Source of the DNA: Sweltsa coloradensis
Taxonomy: Eukaryota; Arthropoda; Insecta; Plecoptera; Chloroperlidae
NCBI GenBank assembly: GCA_024449915.1
Contig: JAMZAV010002035.1
Location: 62,001-126,000 of the forward strand
Direction: 5' to 3'
DNA length: 64,000 nt
The stretch's first letter is position 1. Each line of letters begins with the position of its first letter. The translations under genes were made by a program, and so were the position numbers. Below the pieces are notes generated by a model. It searched no databases, was not told where the DNA came from, and saw only the letters and a program-made list of their open reading frames with translations. Below are positions 38,475 to 48,945 of this stretch, piece after piece.

Positions 38475-39374
38475 TATTGTCTTGAAGTTTTATATAACAT
38501 TTATCAATGAAACATTAGCTTACTATTTCACCTTTGTTATTGATATTGATCTCATTTTAGGTGAAAAAAACTAATCATCATTATCTGTTGCCACGTCCAA
38601 CTCTGCGTTCCGTCGGCATTGAAGACAGGCCTCTCCATCTTCTTAACTGTCCTGCCACCACTCCTCTCCATCCACCACATATCAGTCTCCTTCTCACTGT
38701 TCCACATCTTTTCTTACACCATTATTATAGTGGTTTGCCCCTTGGTCTCCTACCTTCCATCATCCTTCTCGGTAATCTCGCTCTATCCAACCTTTTGACA
38801 TGTCCTAACCACTTAAATATTCTCTCTCCAATTCGCTCCATTAAATTCCTCACGCCTACTTGATCTCGGATATCCTCATTCCGTTTTCGGTCCCATCTAG
38901 TCTTACCTACAATGCTTCTCAAAAACTTCATATATCTAGGCCTACAGCCTGCACACAAGGCTCTCATCCACTGTTGTCATGCTAATGACAACATGCTAAT
39001 GCTGTAATCAAACCCAGCTGTTCTGCAGAACCTTCTGGGCTGGTCCTTACAGTTTTTGTAGATTTGTGCATCCTGGTCTAAAGACATAAATTATCCTCCC
39101 TTATTTGCAGTTTATTTATTCTTGTTTTTTAATGCCTCATTTCAGTGGTAACACTCCCGAAACACGAGGAACAGCATTCGTAGTTTACGAAGACATCTTC
39201 GATGCGAAGAACGCGTGCGACCATCTCTCTGGGTTTAACGTGTGCAACCGTTACCTTGTAGTGCTTTACTACCAGTCCACTAAGGCGTTCAAGCGAATCG
39301 ACATTGACAAGAAGAGGGAAGAAATAGAACACATGAAGTCCAAGTATGGAATTTCAACAGATGACAAGAAGTAG
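29204..39374 (+). CDS. SF3B6: SF3B6 (SF3b14a/p14), U2 snRNP branch-point protein
   Basis: Three exons, 29204-29230, 35192-35310 and 39146-39374, join in one frame of 124 residues plus TAG (the human protein is 125). It is a single RRM with RNP2 ILYIRNL and RNP1 [28 protein letters not shown] and the block [20 protein letters not shown] are almost invariant in animals. Known role: a subunit of the SF3b complex in the U2 snRNP, contacting the pre-mRNA branch adenosine in the nucleus. The start MAMMQRRTN was chosen because a GTAAGT donor follows nine codons later in the right phase, and the family N-terminus has the same short basic lead. Introns of 6.0 and 3.8 kb are packed with transposons. 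Only the C-terminal tail differs from vertebrates ([17 protein letters not shown]). Confidence 0.95.
29262..29486. mobile_element. GG-ended 8-bp-TSD element, copy 1
   Basis: Ends GGTACTTCTTCGGCTAG and inverted GGCACTTCTTCGGCTAG, with the inverted repeat continuing to 34 bp with a single mismatch. A perfect 8-bp duplication TAGCCTAG (29254-29261, 29487-29494) flanks it. The core AACGGAAAGGATTTCGGGTG recurs at 32160 and 32789. An 8-bp TSD with GG ends could be Merlin-like, or an unusual hAT or P. Confidence 0.82.
29567..30059. mobile_element. TIR element AGCCGCTTTCG
   Basis: The 26-bp inverted ends start AGCCGCTTTCGTTTACCTCG and are flanked by ATG on both sides (possible 3-bp duplication). Internal GTAACCC/GGGTTACTC words are repeated. 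No ORF. Confidence 0.68.
30945..31030 (+). ncRNA. tRNA-like Pol III unit with good A and B boxes
   Basis: A box TGGCCTATTGGTATAAGC and B box GGGATTCGATACCC, followed by TTTTTTT. The body length fits a tRNA, but I cannot build a clean cloverleaf. It lies inside the 2.2 kb element. Confidence 0.45.
31172..31349. mobile_element. 178-bp foldback of Helitron-like termini
   Basis: Begins CTAGGGAAACGCCAAAGTCG and ends with its inverted copy, arms about 60 bp. Each arm matches the single termini at 26483 and 62790. The outer CTAG on the right is followed by T. Confidence 0.7.
31362..31946 (+). mobile_element. Helitron-like dispersed repeat
   Basis: Starts TTGAGCGAGCGTAGCGAGCG and ends GCGTTTTCCTAG followed by T. 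Just before the end, AACGC and GCGTT can pair around a 10-base loop. Further copies lie at 48260, 53517 and in the nest up to 58.1 kb. The 3' end fits the Helitron rule (hairpin, then CTRR, inserted before T); the 5' end lacks the usual TC. Non-coding. Confidence 0.6.
32344..32405 (-). ncRNA. tRNA-like Pol III unit (minus strand)
   Basis: On the minus strand: A box TGGCAGAGTGGTAGCGCG, B box GGCGGTTCAAATT, then a long T-run (the A-run at 32318-32330 on the plus strand). The acceptor stem is not convincing. Confidence 0.45.
32755..33416. mobile_element. GG-ended 8-bp-TSD element, copy 2, split by a SINE
   Basis: Begins GGTACTCTTGTAGTTGGGAG and ends with the inverted version (31 of 32 positions match). 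A perfect duplication GTGGTTCT (32747-32754, 33417-33424) flanks it. The core matches copy 1 at 29262. A SINE (32852-33292) is inserted in the core. Confidence 0.82.
32852..33292 (-). repeat. tRNA-headed SINE nested in a DNA transposon
   Basis: Inverted full copy, palindrome near 32900. The tRNA-head end is duplicated for about 21 bp (ACAAGACCAACGAGCCACAC at about 33251-33270 and again up to 33292). It interrupts the element at 32755-33416. Confidence 0.85.
33872..33975. repeat. Perfect 43-bp hairpin
   Basis: 33872-33914 and 33933-33975 are exact inverted copies starting CGACTTCAAGGAATCTTGAA, separated by 18 bases. It lies in SF3B6 intron 1. I see no target duplication and no second copy. 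It could be a young foldback element or a small-RNA precursor. Confidence 0.85.
34763..35134. mobile_element. Harbinger-like MITE
   Basis: Ends (A/T)GGC(G/T)CATTCACAA in inverted orientation are flanked by TTA (34760-34762, 35135-35137). Internal CTAACTTA/TAAGTTAG words are repeated. A TWA duplication suggests PIF/Harbinger. Confidence 0.62.
35797..35857. repeat. (ATT)n microsatellite, 3' flank of the R4-like LINE
   Basis: About 20 ATT units. It bounds the minus-strand LINE on its 3' side; its counterpart lies at 38420-38474. Confidence 0.92.
35858..38419 (-). mobile_element. R4/Dong-like non-LTR retrotransposon, 5'-truncated
   Basis: The minus-strand ORF (38410 to the stop at 36144) covers the end of the reverse transcriptase ([42 protein letters not shown]). 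It continues into a zinc knuckle C-X2-C-X8-H-X4-C (CRKC...HVIAGC) and a restriction-like endonuclease with PD-X14-D ([10 protein letters not shown]...LID) followed by [15 protein letters not shown]. That order is diagnostic of R2/R4-type LINEs. The ORF is open throughout apart from one hAT-like insertion (36671-37543). Both ends of the element abut ATT microsatellites, as expected for Dong-type target choice. The catalytic RT core is missing (5' truncation). Confidence 0.82.
36671..37543. mobile_element. hAT-like element family C, inserted in the LINE ORF
   Basis: Ends TAGGGTGACCA, perfect 8-bp duplication GTCTATTG (36663-36670, 37544-37551). On the LINE reading frame the duplication encodes Thr-Ile-Asp twice, and counting one copy leaves the knuckle in frame, so the insertion happened in an intact ORF. 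It contains the GGGGCTTCGCCCC hairpin near 37440. About 80 percent shared with the copy at 42212. Confidence 0.9.
38420..38474. repeat. (ATT)n microsatellite, 5' flank of the R4-like LINE
   Basis: About 18 ATT units immediately upstream (minus-strand sense) of the truncated LINE. Confidence 0.92.
38570..38967 (-). pseudogene. LINE ORF2 C-terminal fragment
   Basis: The minus-strand frame contains [40 protein letters not shown] and [16 protein letters not shown], the typical region after the reverse-transcriptase thumb in RTE/I-type elements. No catalytic residues and no complete ORF. It lies in SF3B6 intron 2. Confidence 0.72.
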
Positions 39375-40770
39375 TAATTGTTCCACCCACAATCAAGGTG
39401 GACAATTTTATGGATGGACAATTTTTGTTCTTGTGGAAAGTATGAAGACTTACGATTGAACATTATGATTAAATGTTATTCGCAAGCCACGTGTATGCTA
39501 ACACTAGGTACATTTTATACACAGAACTAAACTTCAAGCAATTTTTAATTTAGCCTACAATATTTAGTACCCTAAGGCTATTATCTACTCCACATAAAGA
39601 CCTAGATGTACCATTACTGTAAACTTACTACGTATTAATTGCAGTCTCTTGGATCACATTCTCCAAGACTTCAAGTTTCAAACCCAATATGAACTTACTA
39701 CTTACTAGTTACTACCTATTTCAGAGTGATTTTATTGGCCTCATCATTCCTACATTTTCCATAACGCAGTAAAGATTATTCTACAGGTAGGCCATAGTCC
39801 TGCATGAAAGAAATATCTGTTTGGGAACTTAACCTAACATAATGTTGACCTTACTGGCTTACCTACTTCCAAGGTAGTATGACATTGTTTAAATATCTTA
39901 TTCATTCATTGTACAATAAAGGTATATTGGCCTACTAAAAAAAAAAATCCAAGTTGTTGATAGACGAGTGATCGAGCCATGAGTTATTTCTAGGTTACAG
40001 GGAACATAATTGGGCATTGTCCGGCTCTCGCCCAACAGCGTTGAATAGGCGATTAACCTGTGCTAAAATGTTTCGTAAGCGATCGCGCGTGAACCTGACC
40101 ACGGGCCGGAATTACATCCGTACTGTAAGAAACTACAATTTTTCCTCTTTGCATGGATATACAGAACTCTCCTTCCTTGCTTTGTGGCAACTATGAGTTG
40201 TACTAAACAGGGGCATATCCAGGATTTCATAAAGGGGGGGTTCAACCAATTAATTCATAGCTGTACTGAAGGCTAAGCGGAGGGCCGGGGGGGCTTGCAC
40301 CTAGAATTTTTTTCTCCTTCAAAGTCATTTTGGTGAAAATCTGTGCATTTTAAAGCATCACCAACTTTTTATCTACTAATGTGAGAAACATGTAGAGATA
40401 GGATAGGAAACCAACAGCTTACCTGAAATAGAGTAGGCGCGCCGTGATAGAAGACATAAACACAAATCTATCTACTAAAATCAGTAAAATCCTGTTTTTA
40501 TTCTAAAAGTTTTCACATTCAAGGTCATTTTGATAAAAACTGTGCGTTTTACATTTTAATGCATCACAATAACCAACTTTGTATCTACTAAATAAAATCC
40601 TCTTTTGGTCAGATGGTATAAATTGCCTTTAGTATTGCAATAAAACAGTTACTCTATATTCTACATTGAAACGTTAAAGTGCACTTTCACACTCTATTGG
40701 GCAAAAAGGGGGGGGGGAGGTTGTCCCCTCCCCCCTAGATACGCCGCTGGTACTAGATCATGCATTGGTA
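39375..40770. other. SF3B6 3' UTR and downstream spacer
   Basis: AATAAA at 39915-39920 is a plausible SF3B6 polyadenylation signal. From about 39950 a degenerate copy of the Helitron-like terminus (GTTGTTGATAGACGAGTG) is seen. A G-run lies at 40706-40718. No gene is recognised. Confidence 0.45.
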
Positions 40771-40778
40771 CTTAAAAG

Positions 40779-41187
40779 TAGTGCTGGGCTATGACATATC
40801 ATTCAGTTATCGATATCACACGAAAGATATCGATAGGTATATCGAAATGTAGGCACTCACTCACTCCCCTAATTGTTTGTAATTTTTTTTTTTTATGAAA
40901 ATATTAATTAAGTTTGTGGCCAAATAGGGTTAAGGTATCACCATAAACCCATTTAACTATTTTTACGATCGCACAATCGCGTTTTATGACCCGGCACCTC
41001 CACCATATGCACCAGCCAGGTTAATTTAATTTCGACTACCTACCCGACACCTCCACCAAAATTACGAAATTTTGCATTTTTGTGTATCTAAATTTTTTAT
41101 GTTTTGATATGAATCCAAATATTGATTTCGAAAATATTTACACTTATGGATATCGTATCGAAATATCGATTTTTTTGCCCAGCCCTA
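40779..41187. mobile_element. hAT-like non-autonomous element, family D
   Basis: Ends TAGTGCTGGGC and inverted TAGGGCTGGGC, perfect 8-bp duplication CTTAAAAG (40771-40778, 41188-41195). The interior is rich in ATATCGAT. Confidence 0.88.
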
Positions 41188-41771
41188 CTTAAAAGTACCA
41201 TATATAAATATAATGCCAAGAAATCTTGAATGTGAAATAAATGTAGCAACCGCAACCATGTAGTACCATGGACAGGTGCGTGGAAAGCGAGGATGCCACA
41301 ACTGCACACAACTTGACTGTGTCTTGCTGAGGTTGCTGCTCAGTCGGAGTACATTTTGCGACAGCGCGCAAACATGAGTCCATTTAACTCGTATTTGTTT
41401 GAATTTAGGATCAAGACCAAGCTTTGAAAGATGCCATTATGCATGATGAAAATTATGCATCTTGGGCCCCTTGGGGTGTTATTGGTTTTGATTTCTTTTG
41501 TGCAAGTCAAAAGACATGGGAGGTAGCCTACATTTTCGTACCATGCTAACTCTTGGTTATGGCCGGGTGATGAGACCAGAGAGAAACCATTTCCTTCCCG
41601 CCTACAAAACTTGGGTTCCCTATTGCATTTGACTTTGTTGATGTTTATATTATCCGCGACACAAAGGAAAATCAATGCAATCTAGTTGATAAAGGGGACA
41701 GCTTCTCATTTGCGTTTGTTTTAATTATCAGCACAGATACCAGCAGTATCTTGTTCGGCTTTAAATTTAAT

Positions 41772-41826
41772 GTCGCCCACTGAAAATCAGTTCTGTTACT
41801 GAGTGGGTAGACTCAAAATACAAATG
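41772..41826 (+). repeat. 3' tail of the tRNA-headed SINE (diverged, truncated)
   Basis: Matches only the CACTGAAAATCAGTT and GAGTGGGTAGACTC block. The palindrome has decayed. Confidence 0.65.
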
Positions 41827-41949
41827 TATTTACTATTTATAAAATCGACGCAGAAGTTGTGAGAAGAACTACATTTGCGGAAGAGTTATACCATTCAGTC
41901 AGGAAGTTATTGTAAAGATAAGGAATCCCAAAGAAATGCAAACTCTTAA

Positions 41950-42103
41950 TATAAACTATACTTGCTACCAATACTGACATATGCCTGGGTGATTTGGGCC
42001 TTGGGATATAAAGCAGAAAGTCGGATTGTGGCAGCAGAAATGAAGTTCTTGAGAAGTGTATTGGGTGTGACAAAGAACGACAGAATCAAAAGTACCTAGT
42101 GTA
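41950..42103 (+). pseudogene. LINE reverse-transcriptase fragment, interrupted
   Basis: The plus-strand frame LPILTYAWVIWALGYKAESR and VAAEMKFLRSVLGVTKNDRI is the thumb region of a LINE reverse transcriptase. A degenerate continuation (GHM, ARIPRKK, then a GRP-like stretch) appears at 43380-43500 beyond the hAT-like element at 42212. Stops and frameshifts show it is dead. Confidence 0.7.
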
Positions 42104-42211
42104 TATGGATGGGAAAAAGCATTTAGTTTCCGAAACTTAACCCCTCAAAAGTTTTGCATTTAAACATGTTTAAACCCTATTTTCTAACAAACAAAAAAAT
42201 ATATATATACG

Positions 42212-43003
42212 TAGGGTGACCATCCGTCCCGGAAAACCGGGATTGTCCCGGAATCAACCTCTCGTCCGGTGTCCCGATAAATGCTTTCGGGACACCTTTT
42301 TTGTCCCGGATTTGTCACAACAAATAAAATCTCCTATTTTCGGTGAAAATTCATTAATTTTCACTTTTCAGTATTCTTTGAGCGCGAAGCGCCGTTCTTT
42401 TTTAAAAGTAACCACTCGCGCAGCAGACAACAGATTATTCTTGCCCAACCCACTCCACTCTCGAGTCGCAAGTTGCAACCTTGAGACAGCCTAGGCGGAG
42501 GCTATCCTACTGTGCAGTGCACGTGGGGTTGTTTCGTCAGTCTCGCTCTGATTGAGCTACTGTTCGGTTGTGTTGTGTCTGTCAGTAATATTGTGACGTG
42601 TGAGTAAGAAGCATTATGCCGAAACCGAACGGAGATGTTCATTTCAAGAAAAATATTCGGCCAGAGTGGCACTTCATTAACTTCTTCCTCGATAGCGTAC
42701 TAAAGCGTAGCGTAGTGAAGTAATGTGTCCCCACGAGGAGCAATATATAAGGGAGAGGGTTAGAAAGGACTATTTATCATTTGCTGGGACCTGACTTTTC
42801 TACTTGCACCACACTCTCAAAGCAAAGGCCAACCCCAACCAACCTGTCTCAGATCTCACTACAGGCTATCTGGGGAAAAATTACCCAAAAATTTTCCGCC
42901 TCCGGCGGTGGGCTTCGCCCGGACCCCGGTTAGCCCACGCAAGTCCATACAAAACGAAAGTACATGTGTCCCGGTTTTTACTTTTAGGATTATGGTCACC
43001 CTA
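42212..43003. mobile_element. hAT-like element family C, second copy
   Basis: Ends TAGGGTGACCA, perfect 8-bp duplication TATATACG (42204-42211, 43004-43011). Same body as 36671-37543 with an extra segment near 42690-42770. Confidence 0.9.
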
Positions 43004-43011
43004 TATATACG

Positions 43012-44356
43012 TAGATAATAATTAATAAATTTCAGGTAGGCAGAGGCCTAGGTTTTACAACAAAAACCGTAATTTTGTACTGATGACCGGCTGACGAATA
43101 ATTAACAACGGTTTTATTCTCACACTTGCATTTAATGACCCGGCACTTCCACCATGTGGAAGAGACAAGATGCATTAATAATACAGCCTGGGACCTGCAC
43201 CAAAATAAGGCACTTTTAGAAAATTATTGGACTAATTTGATAGCCCGTGTTTGTGTTGGCTCCGAAAGTGATATCAAAATATTTTATTTTACTAGCATCA
43301 CGTTTACACGTTTATTAATATAAAACGCTAAACGTTTAAACGACTCATCCCTAGTAGTGTAATCCGGGAAAGACTACTAGTACGTTGGTTTGGAGTGTTG
43401 GACATATGAAAATAATATATCCGGCTAGGATACCAAGAAAAAAGTTCTAACAACAAGAAGAAAGTGGGCAGACCAAGTGACAAGTGGGTGGATCAGATTA
43501 ATAATCCTGTCAAATAAGAATTTTTGGAGGAAATAATTGCGAAGTCGCTCAATTTTTGCAGAGACCTTCCTTGTATAATACTTATCAAAATATTAAAACT
43601 CCCCTACAATCGGACTGGAGCTTCGGCCGCCATATTGGAAAATGGCGGCCAAAAAGTGTTGGTTATCAAATATCTCCAAATTGGTAGGAGATAGACAAAA
43701 TGTCCCGATGGCAAAAATATTCCCCTTTCAATTCCCTAGAAAAAAGGTATCTTCTATAGATTTGGTAGGGACAAAGGTTAAGTCACAAAATTGTGGTTTA
43801 TATGTTGCTTATTGGAGTACCAGCTAATTTCCTAATTTTCACGCCCGGCAACAAACAATGCCCGGTAAATCCGTAAGAATTCGATTTAAATACAAAAGGA
43901 CTTTTGTACGGGGTTCATGAAAGCTTCCATTAGTATTTAAAAAAATCAGGTCTGCAAAATCGGCTTTTTCATTAACCCGGAATTTGGGTTTTTCCATTGT
44001 TGGCATTTCTTCAAAAATGCCATATTTGACTGTCCAAATAGCATTGGAGGAAAAATTCTTTCTGCGCACATTGAAGTGACTTAAACAACGATGAGATAAC
44101 AACCAAAGTTTTAATCCAATATGGCTGATAATTCTTAATATCTACAACATCAAAGTGAATGATGTAACAAAAAGATTGGTAAAAACAGCACGAAAACAGT
44201 ATTCATATTGTGAATATGTGTGAATGTGAAGCAAAAATATTGTTGAGGCTAGTTATTATAATCTGATTTACAAAGGACAACTAAATAAAATTATTTTAAT
44301 TTTTTGCATTTTAAATGCACACAAAAATGTAAATAAATTTAATTTGCAAAGTTTTA

Positions 44357-44426
<70 letters not shown>

Positions 44427-45450
44427 TAGTAGTAGAGTAGACAACAAATAATCTTGACTAAAATATAATATTTGATATATAATTAGTAATGATTGTAGAA
44501 GTCAAACTGTGGACACCTCACTTAAGGTGCGCTCCTCCAGTGGCCGGTAACCAGAAGATGGGTAGATAAAACAATTTAGGCAGACGGTTTATCACAAATC
44601 ATGTTCTTGCAAAGTAAAGCCGAACAAACTCAACTGGTGGGTTCACAAGCCAACGTTATGGCAACAGAAGTGAGCTATCGACCAATCAGATGACGTGACG
44701 TGCCCCTCCCCTTCCAACGTCGTCAAAAATAGAACCGATTCCTATTTTCCATGCCGGAACGTCACCTGAAGTTCACCATACAAGCCTACTTACAATAATT
44801 GGAGCTACTTGTTGGCATTCTAGTGAGTCTGTTATTGTTCTGTTCACTTGTGTACACTTGAAAAGTATAATAGTATAACAAAATACATATATACAATAGA
44901 TTTAAATACGAACGTTGTTCATCTGTATATGACCATTGTCTGTACAATCTGTAAATGCCTCTCGCAAAATGTAGGTACTATGACAATAAACCATTATTAT
45001 TATTACATCGGCTTTAACAACGTGATGTTGACGTTGCTACGTTGGCTAATGAACCCACCATCAGTTTGGCATGTTGTCACATGTGTTGTCGGGTACTCCC
45101 CAGATTATGACATGTTTTCACATTCACTTCACATACCACACACACACACACACACACGCATTTACTTCAGTTGTCAGATACAATATAAAGAAAACAACAG
45201 GATAGACGTAGGATAAATAAATAAAATAAACAATAAAATGGCAAGGTTGAATGAACACCTAAATCAGCGGTTTAATTAATAATACAAACGGTAAATATGC
45301 GGTTTTGCTGCCACACTTCAGTGGCTACCACAGATATCAGATATGGATCAAACTTCAAACTACCTACATTTTTTAAATGACCCGCACAATAAAAATATCT
45401 ATTTGGCTGGTCAAAAAGGCGGTGAAATGTTCTTTTCGTTTTAACGTCCA
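43012..45450. other. Spacer upstream of MRPL2
   Basis: No gene recognised. It holds LINE debris (43380-43520), an inverted GGCCGCCAT/ATGGCGGCC pair at 43624-43649, a (TAA)n microsatellite at about 44358-44426 and a short CA run at 45140-45158. The ORFs at 43642-43827 and 43839-44102 match nothing I know. Confidence 0.45.
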
Positions 45451-45458
45451 GATGGCGG
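45451..45458 (+). promoter_or_regulatory. YY1-like motif upstream of MRPL2
   Basis: GATGGCGG about 45 bp before the MRPL2 start codon. AA(G)ATGGCGGC-type YY1 sites near the start are common in nuclear genes for mitochondrial and ribosomal proteins. The assignment rests on position and motif only. Confidence 0.4.
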
Positions 45459-45500
45459 TGAGTTCAGCAAAGCAAAGGTGCAAAGCAACTAGTTTTAAAA

Positions 45501-45741
45501 ATGGCTACCCTTGCAAAGTTGTTTTGGAGAAATATCTCCATTTCAAACTGTGCCAATGGACCACAGTTATCACCTCACGTTGGTGGAGTTCGATTATTAG
45601 TTAAAAGACACGTATCGAAAGATGTGGAAGTTCCTAAACCAGGTGGTGGGAGGGCCTTTCGTCGGATTGTACATTTTCCCAAAGATTACACAGTTCAACC
45701 ACTGCAAGTCACAAATCTCGCAGGACGAGATCCTGTTACAG
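45501..45741 (+). CDS. MRPL2: MRPL2 (mitochondrial ribosomal protein uL2m), exon 1
   Basis: 80 codons from ATG to a GTAGGC donor, ending in phase 1. The N-terminus MATLAKLFWRNISISNC and the following VRLLVKRHVSK are basic and free of acidic residues, as expected for a mitochondrial import signal. The RAFRRIVHFPKDYTVQPLQV and TNLAGRDPVTG stretches match the uL2m N-terminal region. The protein is part of the large mitoribosomal subunit near the peptidyl-transferase centre. The next exons in matching phase are at 62505 and 62947, across a 16.8 kb intron full of transposons. Confidence 0.82.
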
Positions 45742-46135
45742 GTAGGCTTATCTCCTCTATTCCCTGGGCTTTTGGTTAGGAAATTAAGGCAATACACTAA
45801 CCAAGGCCTAGCAATTAAACCTGACTAGAATCAACACGCAATACGCTCCAAGGCAAGGTCTAGTATCGTGGTGTAGGGATGTGACCTAACCTCAATCTCT
45901 GGAACTTATTCGGTTCGAGGGGTTTCATGTTGTAGTTGTTGTGGTAGGTTCTCCTGCTGCTGATCACTGATTGGTGGTAGGTTTTATCTCCTTCCTCAGC
46001 ATAATTTCCTTTCTTTGCCAAATTCTCTTCATTAGTAGGGCCTAGGCCTAGGCCTATCTTTTGTTAGGCCTAGGTATTCTGTTCCCTTCTAATTCTTTCT
46101 CTCCGCTCCGGAGCTCCCTCCCCTGGTGAAAAATC

Positions 46136-46255
46136 TTGGCAAGATCTTGGCAAGATTGTATTGTAAGATCTTGTATTTTTCTTGCCAAGATCTTGTATAA
46201 TCTTGGCAAGATCTTGTATAATCTTGGCAAGATCTTGTATAATCTTGGCAAGATT
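46136..46255. repeat. 21-bp minisatellite
   Basis: About four units of ATCTTGGCAAGATCTTGTAT plus one base, with a partly inverted left part. The units contain the CTTGGCAAG self-complementary core. The short repeat ORFs on both strands are products of this array. Confidence 0.85.
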
Positions 46256-46384
46256 GTGGTTGGTCTATTTATGCGGTACCGGTACGCCTACTTGATGCAA
46301 TTTCGATACACACTTTGCCACCTTATTAGATGTTTATCCGTGGCTTGTTAATCTAGGCTAGGGCCTAGGGCAAACACAGGCCTA

Positions 46385-47160
46385 CAGGGTTCCCACCTAC
46401 CTGGAAAACCTGGAAAAGTCATGGAATTGAAAATATGGGTCAAAATGTCAGGGAATAGTCAGGGAATTGAGGAAAAAATTCAAAAACCTGGAAAAGTCAG
46501 GGAAAATGGGAATTTATTTAAATCTAGGCTTAGGCCTAGGCCTATTTGGTTTACTCAAAAAACATATATTTTCACCAAATTTGTGAAAATGTTTTCCCGA
46601 CTCCAAAGTCAGAAATTTAAAAAAAAATCAATCATTTGTTTTCGTTGCTAAAATAACTGTTTGAGGAATCTAGTGGTTTGAAGGTGAAATCTAGCTAATA
46701 TTTAGGAAAGCGTCCACAACACAATAACACAAAATCTACATTATTTTGGTTTTGCATTCAGCCCACAACTTTTTTCTAAAACGCACCAAACGCATTCTAA
46801 AAACCTGATTTTCGAAATTTTCGTCTGCGGTGCTATTGTTGGGGGGAATCGCCCCCCAAACCCCACGTACTTGGTCCCTAAATAATACCCCCGGGATATT
46901 ATAAAGCCCCTCCGGGATGAAAAACCTGAATTCAACACTGAGCCTATGTATGTGTGTATCTGTTAGGGGATCCCCCGTAGAAATTTTGCGGGCGGGCCCA
47001 TGAAACAAAGTTCTGCCCTGATGAAGTACGGGAAAATAAATTTTAGCGTTCCCGGCAAGCTATTTTGGGGCGTGTATCACACCTGGAATTAAGCAAAACT
47101 AGACCTGGAAAACCTGGAAAAGTCAGGGAAATTGATTCTAAAAAAAAAGTGGGAACCCTG
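46385..47160. mobile_element. TIR element CAGGGTTCCCAC with internal direct repeat
   Basis: Ends CAGGGTTCCCAC inverted, with CCTGGAAAACCTGGAAAAGT near both termini. No clear duplication. A block of about 300 bp inside it (46525-46815) is repeated just outside (47165-47465). It contains a GGGGGGAATCGCCCCCC hairpin at about 46838. Confidence 0.6.
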
Positions 47161-48259
47161 TCAAATCAAGGCCTAGGCTTATTCGGTTTACTCAAAAAAA
47201 CATAGTTTCACCAAAATTATGAAAATGTTTTCCCGACTCCAAAGTCAGAATTTTTAAAAAAATCACTCATTTGTTTTCGTTGCTAAAATAACCGTTTTAG
47301 GAATCTAGCGGTTTGAAGGTGAAATCTAGCGGATATTTAGGAAAGCGTCCACAACACAATACCTAACACAAAAACTACATTATTTTGGTATTGCATTCAA
47401 CCCACAACTTTTTTCTAAAACGCACCAAACACACTCTAAAAACGTGATTTTCAAAATTTTCACCTGGGTTTGAATCACGGTGGTCTGACTGAACTATTTT
47501 TCGTAGAAGCAAAATCAGCCATAATTGTCAAAAAATGTTTAATTTAATTAACAGACACTGGTAATGAGGGGCGGAGTCGTGGTGGGTTTACGGGGGCGTT
47601 GCCCCTCATTCCTAACATTTCATATATTTACATGAAGGATTCAATTCTGTATTTGGATTGGATTCTAAGGTGAACGTTTATGTCATGAATTGAACAAGGG
47701 ATTTGATCCTTTTCAATAGGCCTACCAAACTAATGTGATCTAACTGTAGCATTGAAAACTTCTTCATCCCCGCATTCTTTTAATCCTGCCTTACCTGCTG
47801 TGCACTCGATACAATACTCAAAACTGTAAACACGCTTTTTTTCGATCCAATCCCAACTTTTGGGGGATTGGATCCAACAGATGTGATCCTAGTTCAATTC
47901 AGTCTTCCATGTAGCTAGGCCTAGGTATGTTGGTGTTTTTTAATATAGCCTAGGCCGAAGTTGACAATAGCTCAACTTTCTTACACCGTAAAAGCAAGAA
48001 TTAGTACCTCTGTGTTTACTAGGCCTATGACTTAAAACTAGCACATCTGTGAGAATGCCAATATAGGCCTAAGGCTTGTTTTTAAAAAAATTATTTAATG
48101 TCTCTCCGGCTTAAAAGGGGAAAAGTACAAAAAATAAAATAAAAATAAAATGTTTTTACCATTAGAAAGATGCCTACCTAATGCATGTAATTTTATGAAA
48201 CAATAAATAGTTTTTTATTTTGTAAAATAACTATTAGTCTGTATTTGCCATTGAAATTA

Positions 48260-48945
48260 TTGAGCGAGCGTCTCCACTTGACTCTTATGGCTCGAATGTC
48301 TTTTTTTTTTTTTTTTTTGTTACTGCTTTGGTACAGGTCGCACCGTTTCTCTGATCGACCTGAAATTTTGCACACATGTACATACCACCTATGCGGGTTG
48401 CTGTATAGTTTTTGGACAAAATCCGATCGTTGGTTATAAAAAATTAAAAATTAAATAAAAAAATTAAAAATGTTCCAATTGTTATGAAAATTTTCCAGGA
48501 TCAATAAGTACCAAGTAGGCCTACACCATTCTCCTATTTTACAAATTTTCAGCTAAATCGGTCAAGACCTTAAGTAGTGTAGATAGAAATTACATTTGAA
48601 CAAAAGTAACGTTACCATGGCAACAAAAAGTCGCACGAGAATTCTGGTCACTATGCACTGCCACCTAGAAGTAGGCTAATCAAAATACTATCGAGTAAGC
48701 AGTGTATTATTTATTATCAAAGAGTTAAAATATTTTTCCCAAAGAAATGATGTCAAGGTTCTCTAGATGGCGGTGGATTTTATCCATTCTCTCCTATTTT
48801 ACAAATTTTCAGCTAAATCGGTCAAGACCTTAAAGACTTATTGGTAGGCCTATGTAACATTATGGGAATGTCGTACCGTACTCGGGTCGTGTTGCACGTA
48901 CCGGTGCTCGCTCAACAACGCGATGGGACTTTAGCGTTTTCCTAG
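48260..48945 (+). mobile_element. Helitron-like dispersed repeat
   Basis: TTGAGCGAGCGTCTCCACTTG at the left, TTAGCGTTTTCCTAG then T at the right. Pairing AACGC/GCGTT is kept with a different loop from the 31362 copy. Two TAGGCCTA tracts (48516, 48845) are absent from sister copies. Confidence 0.6.
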
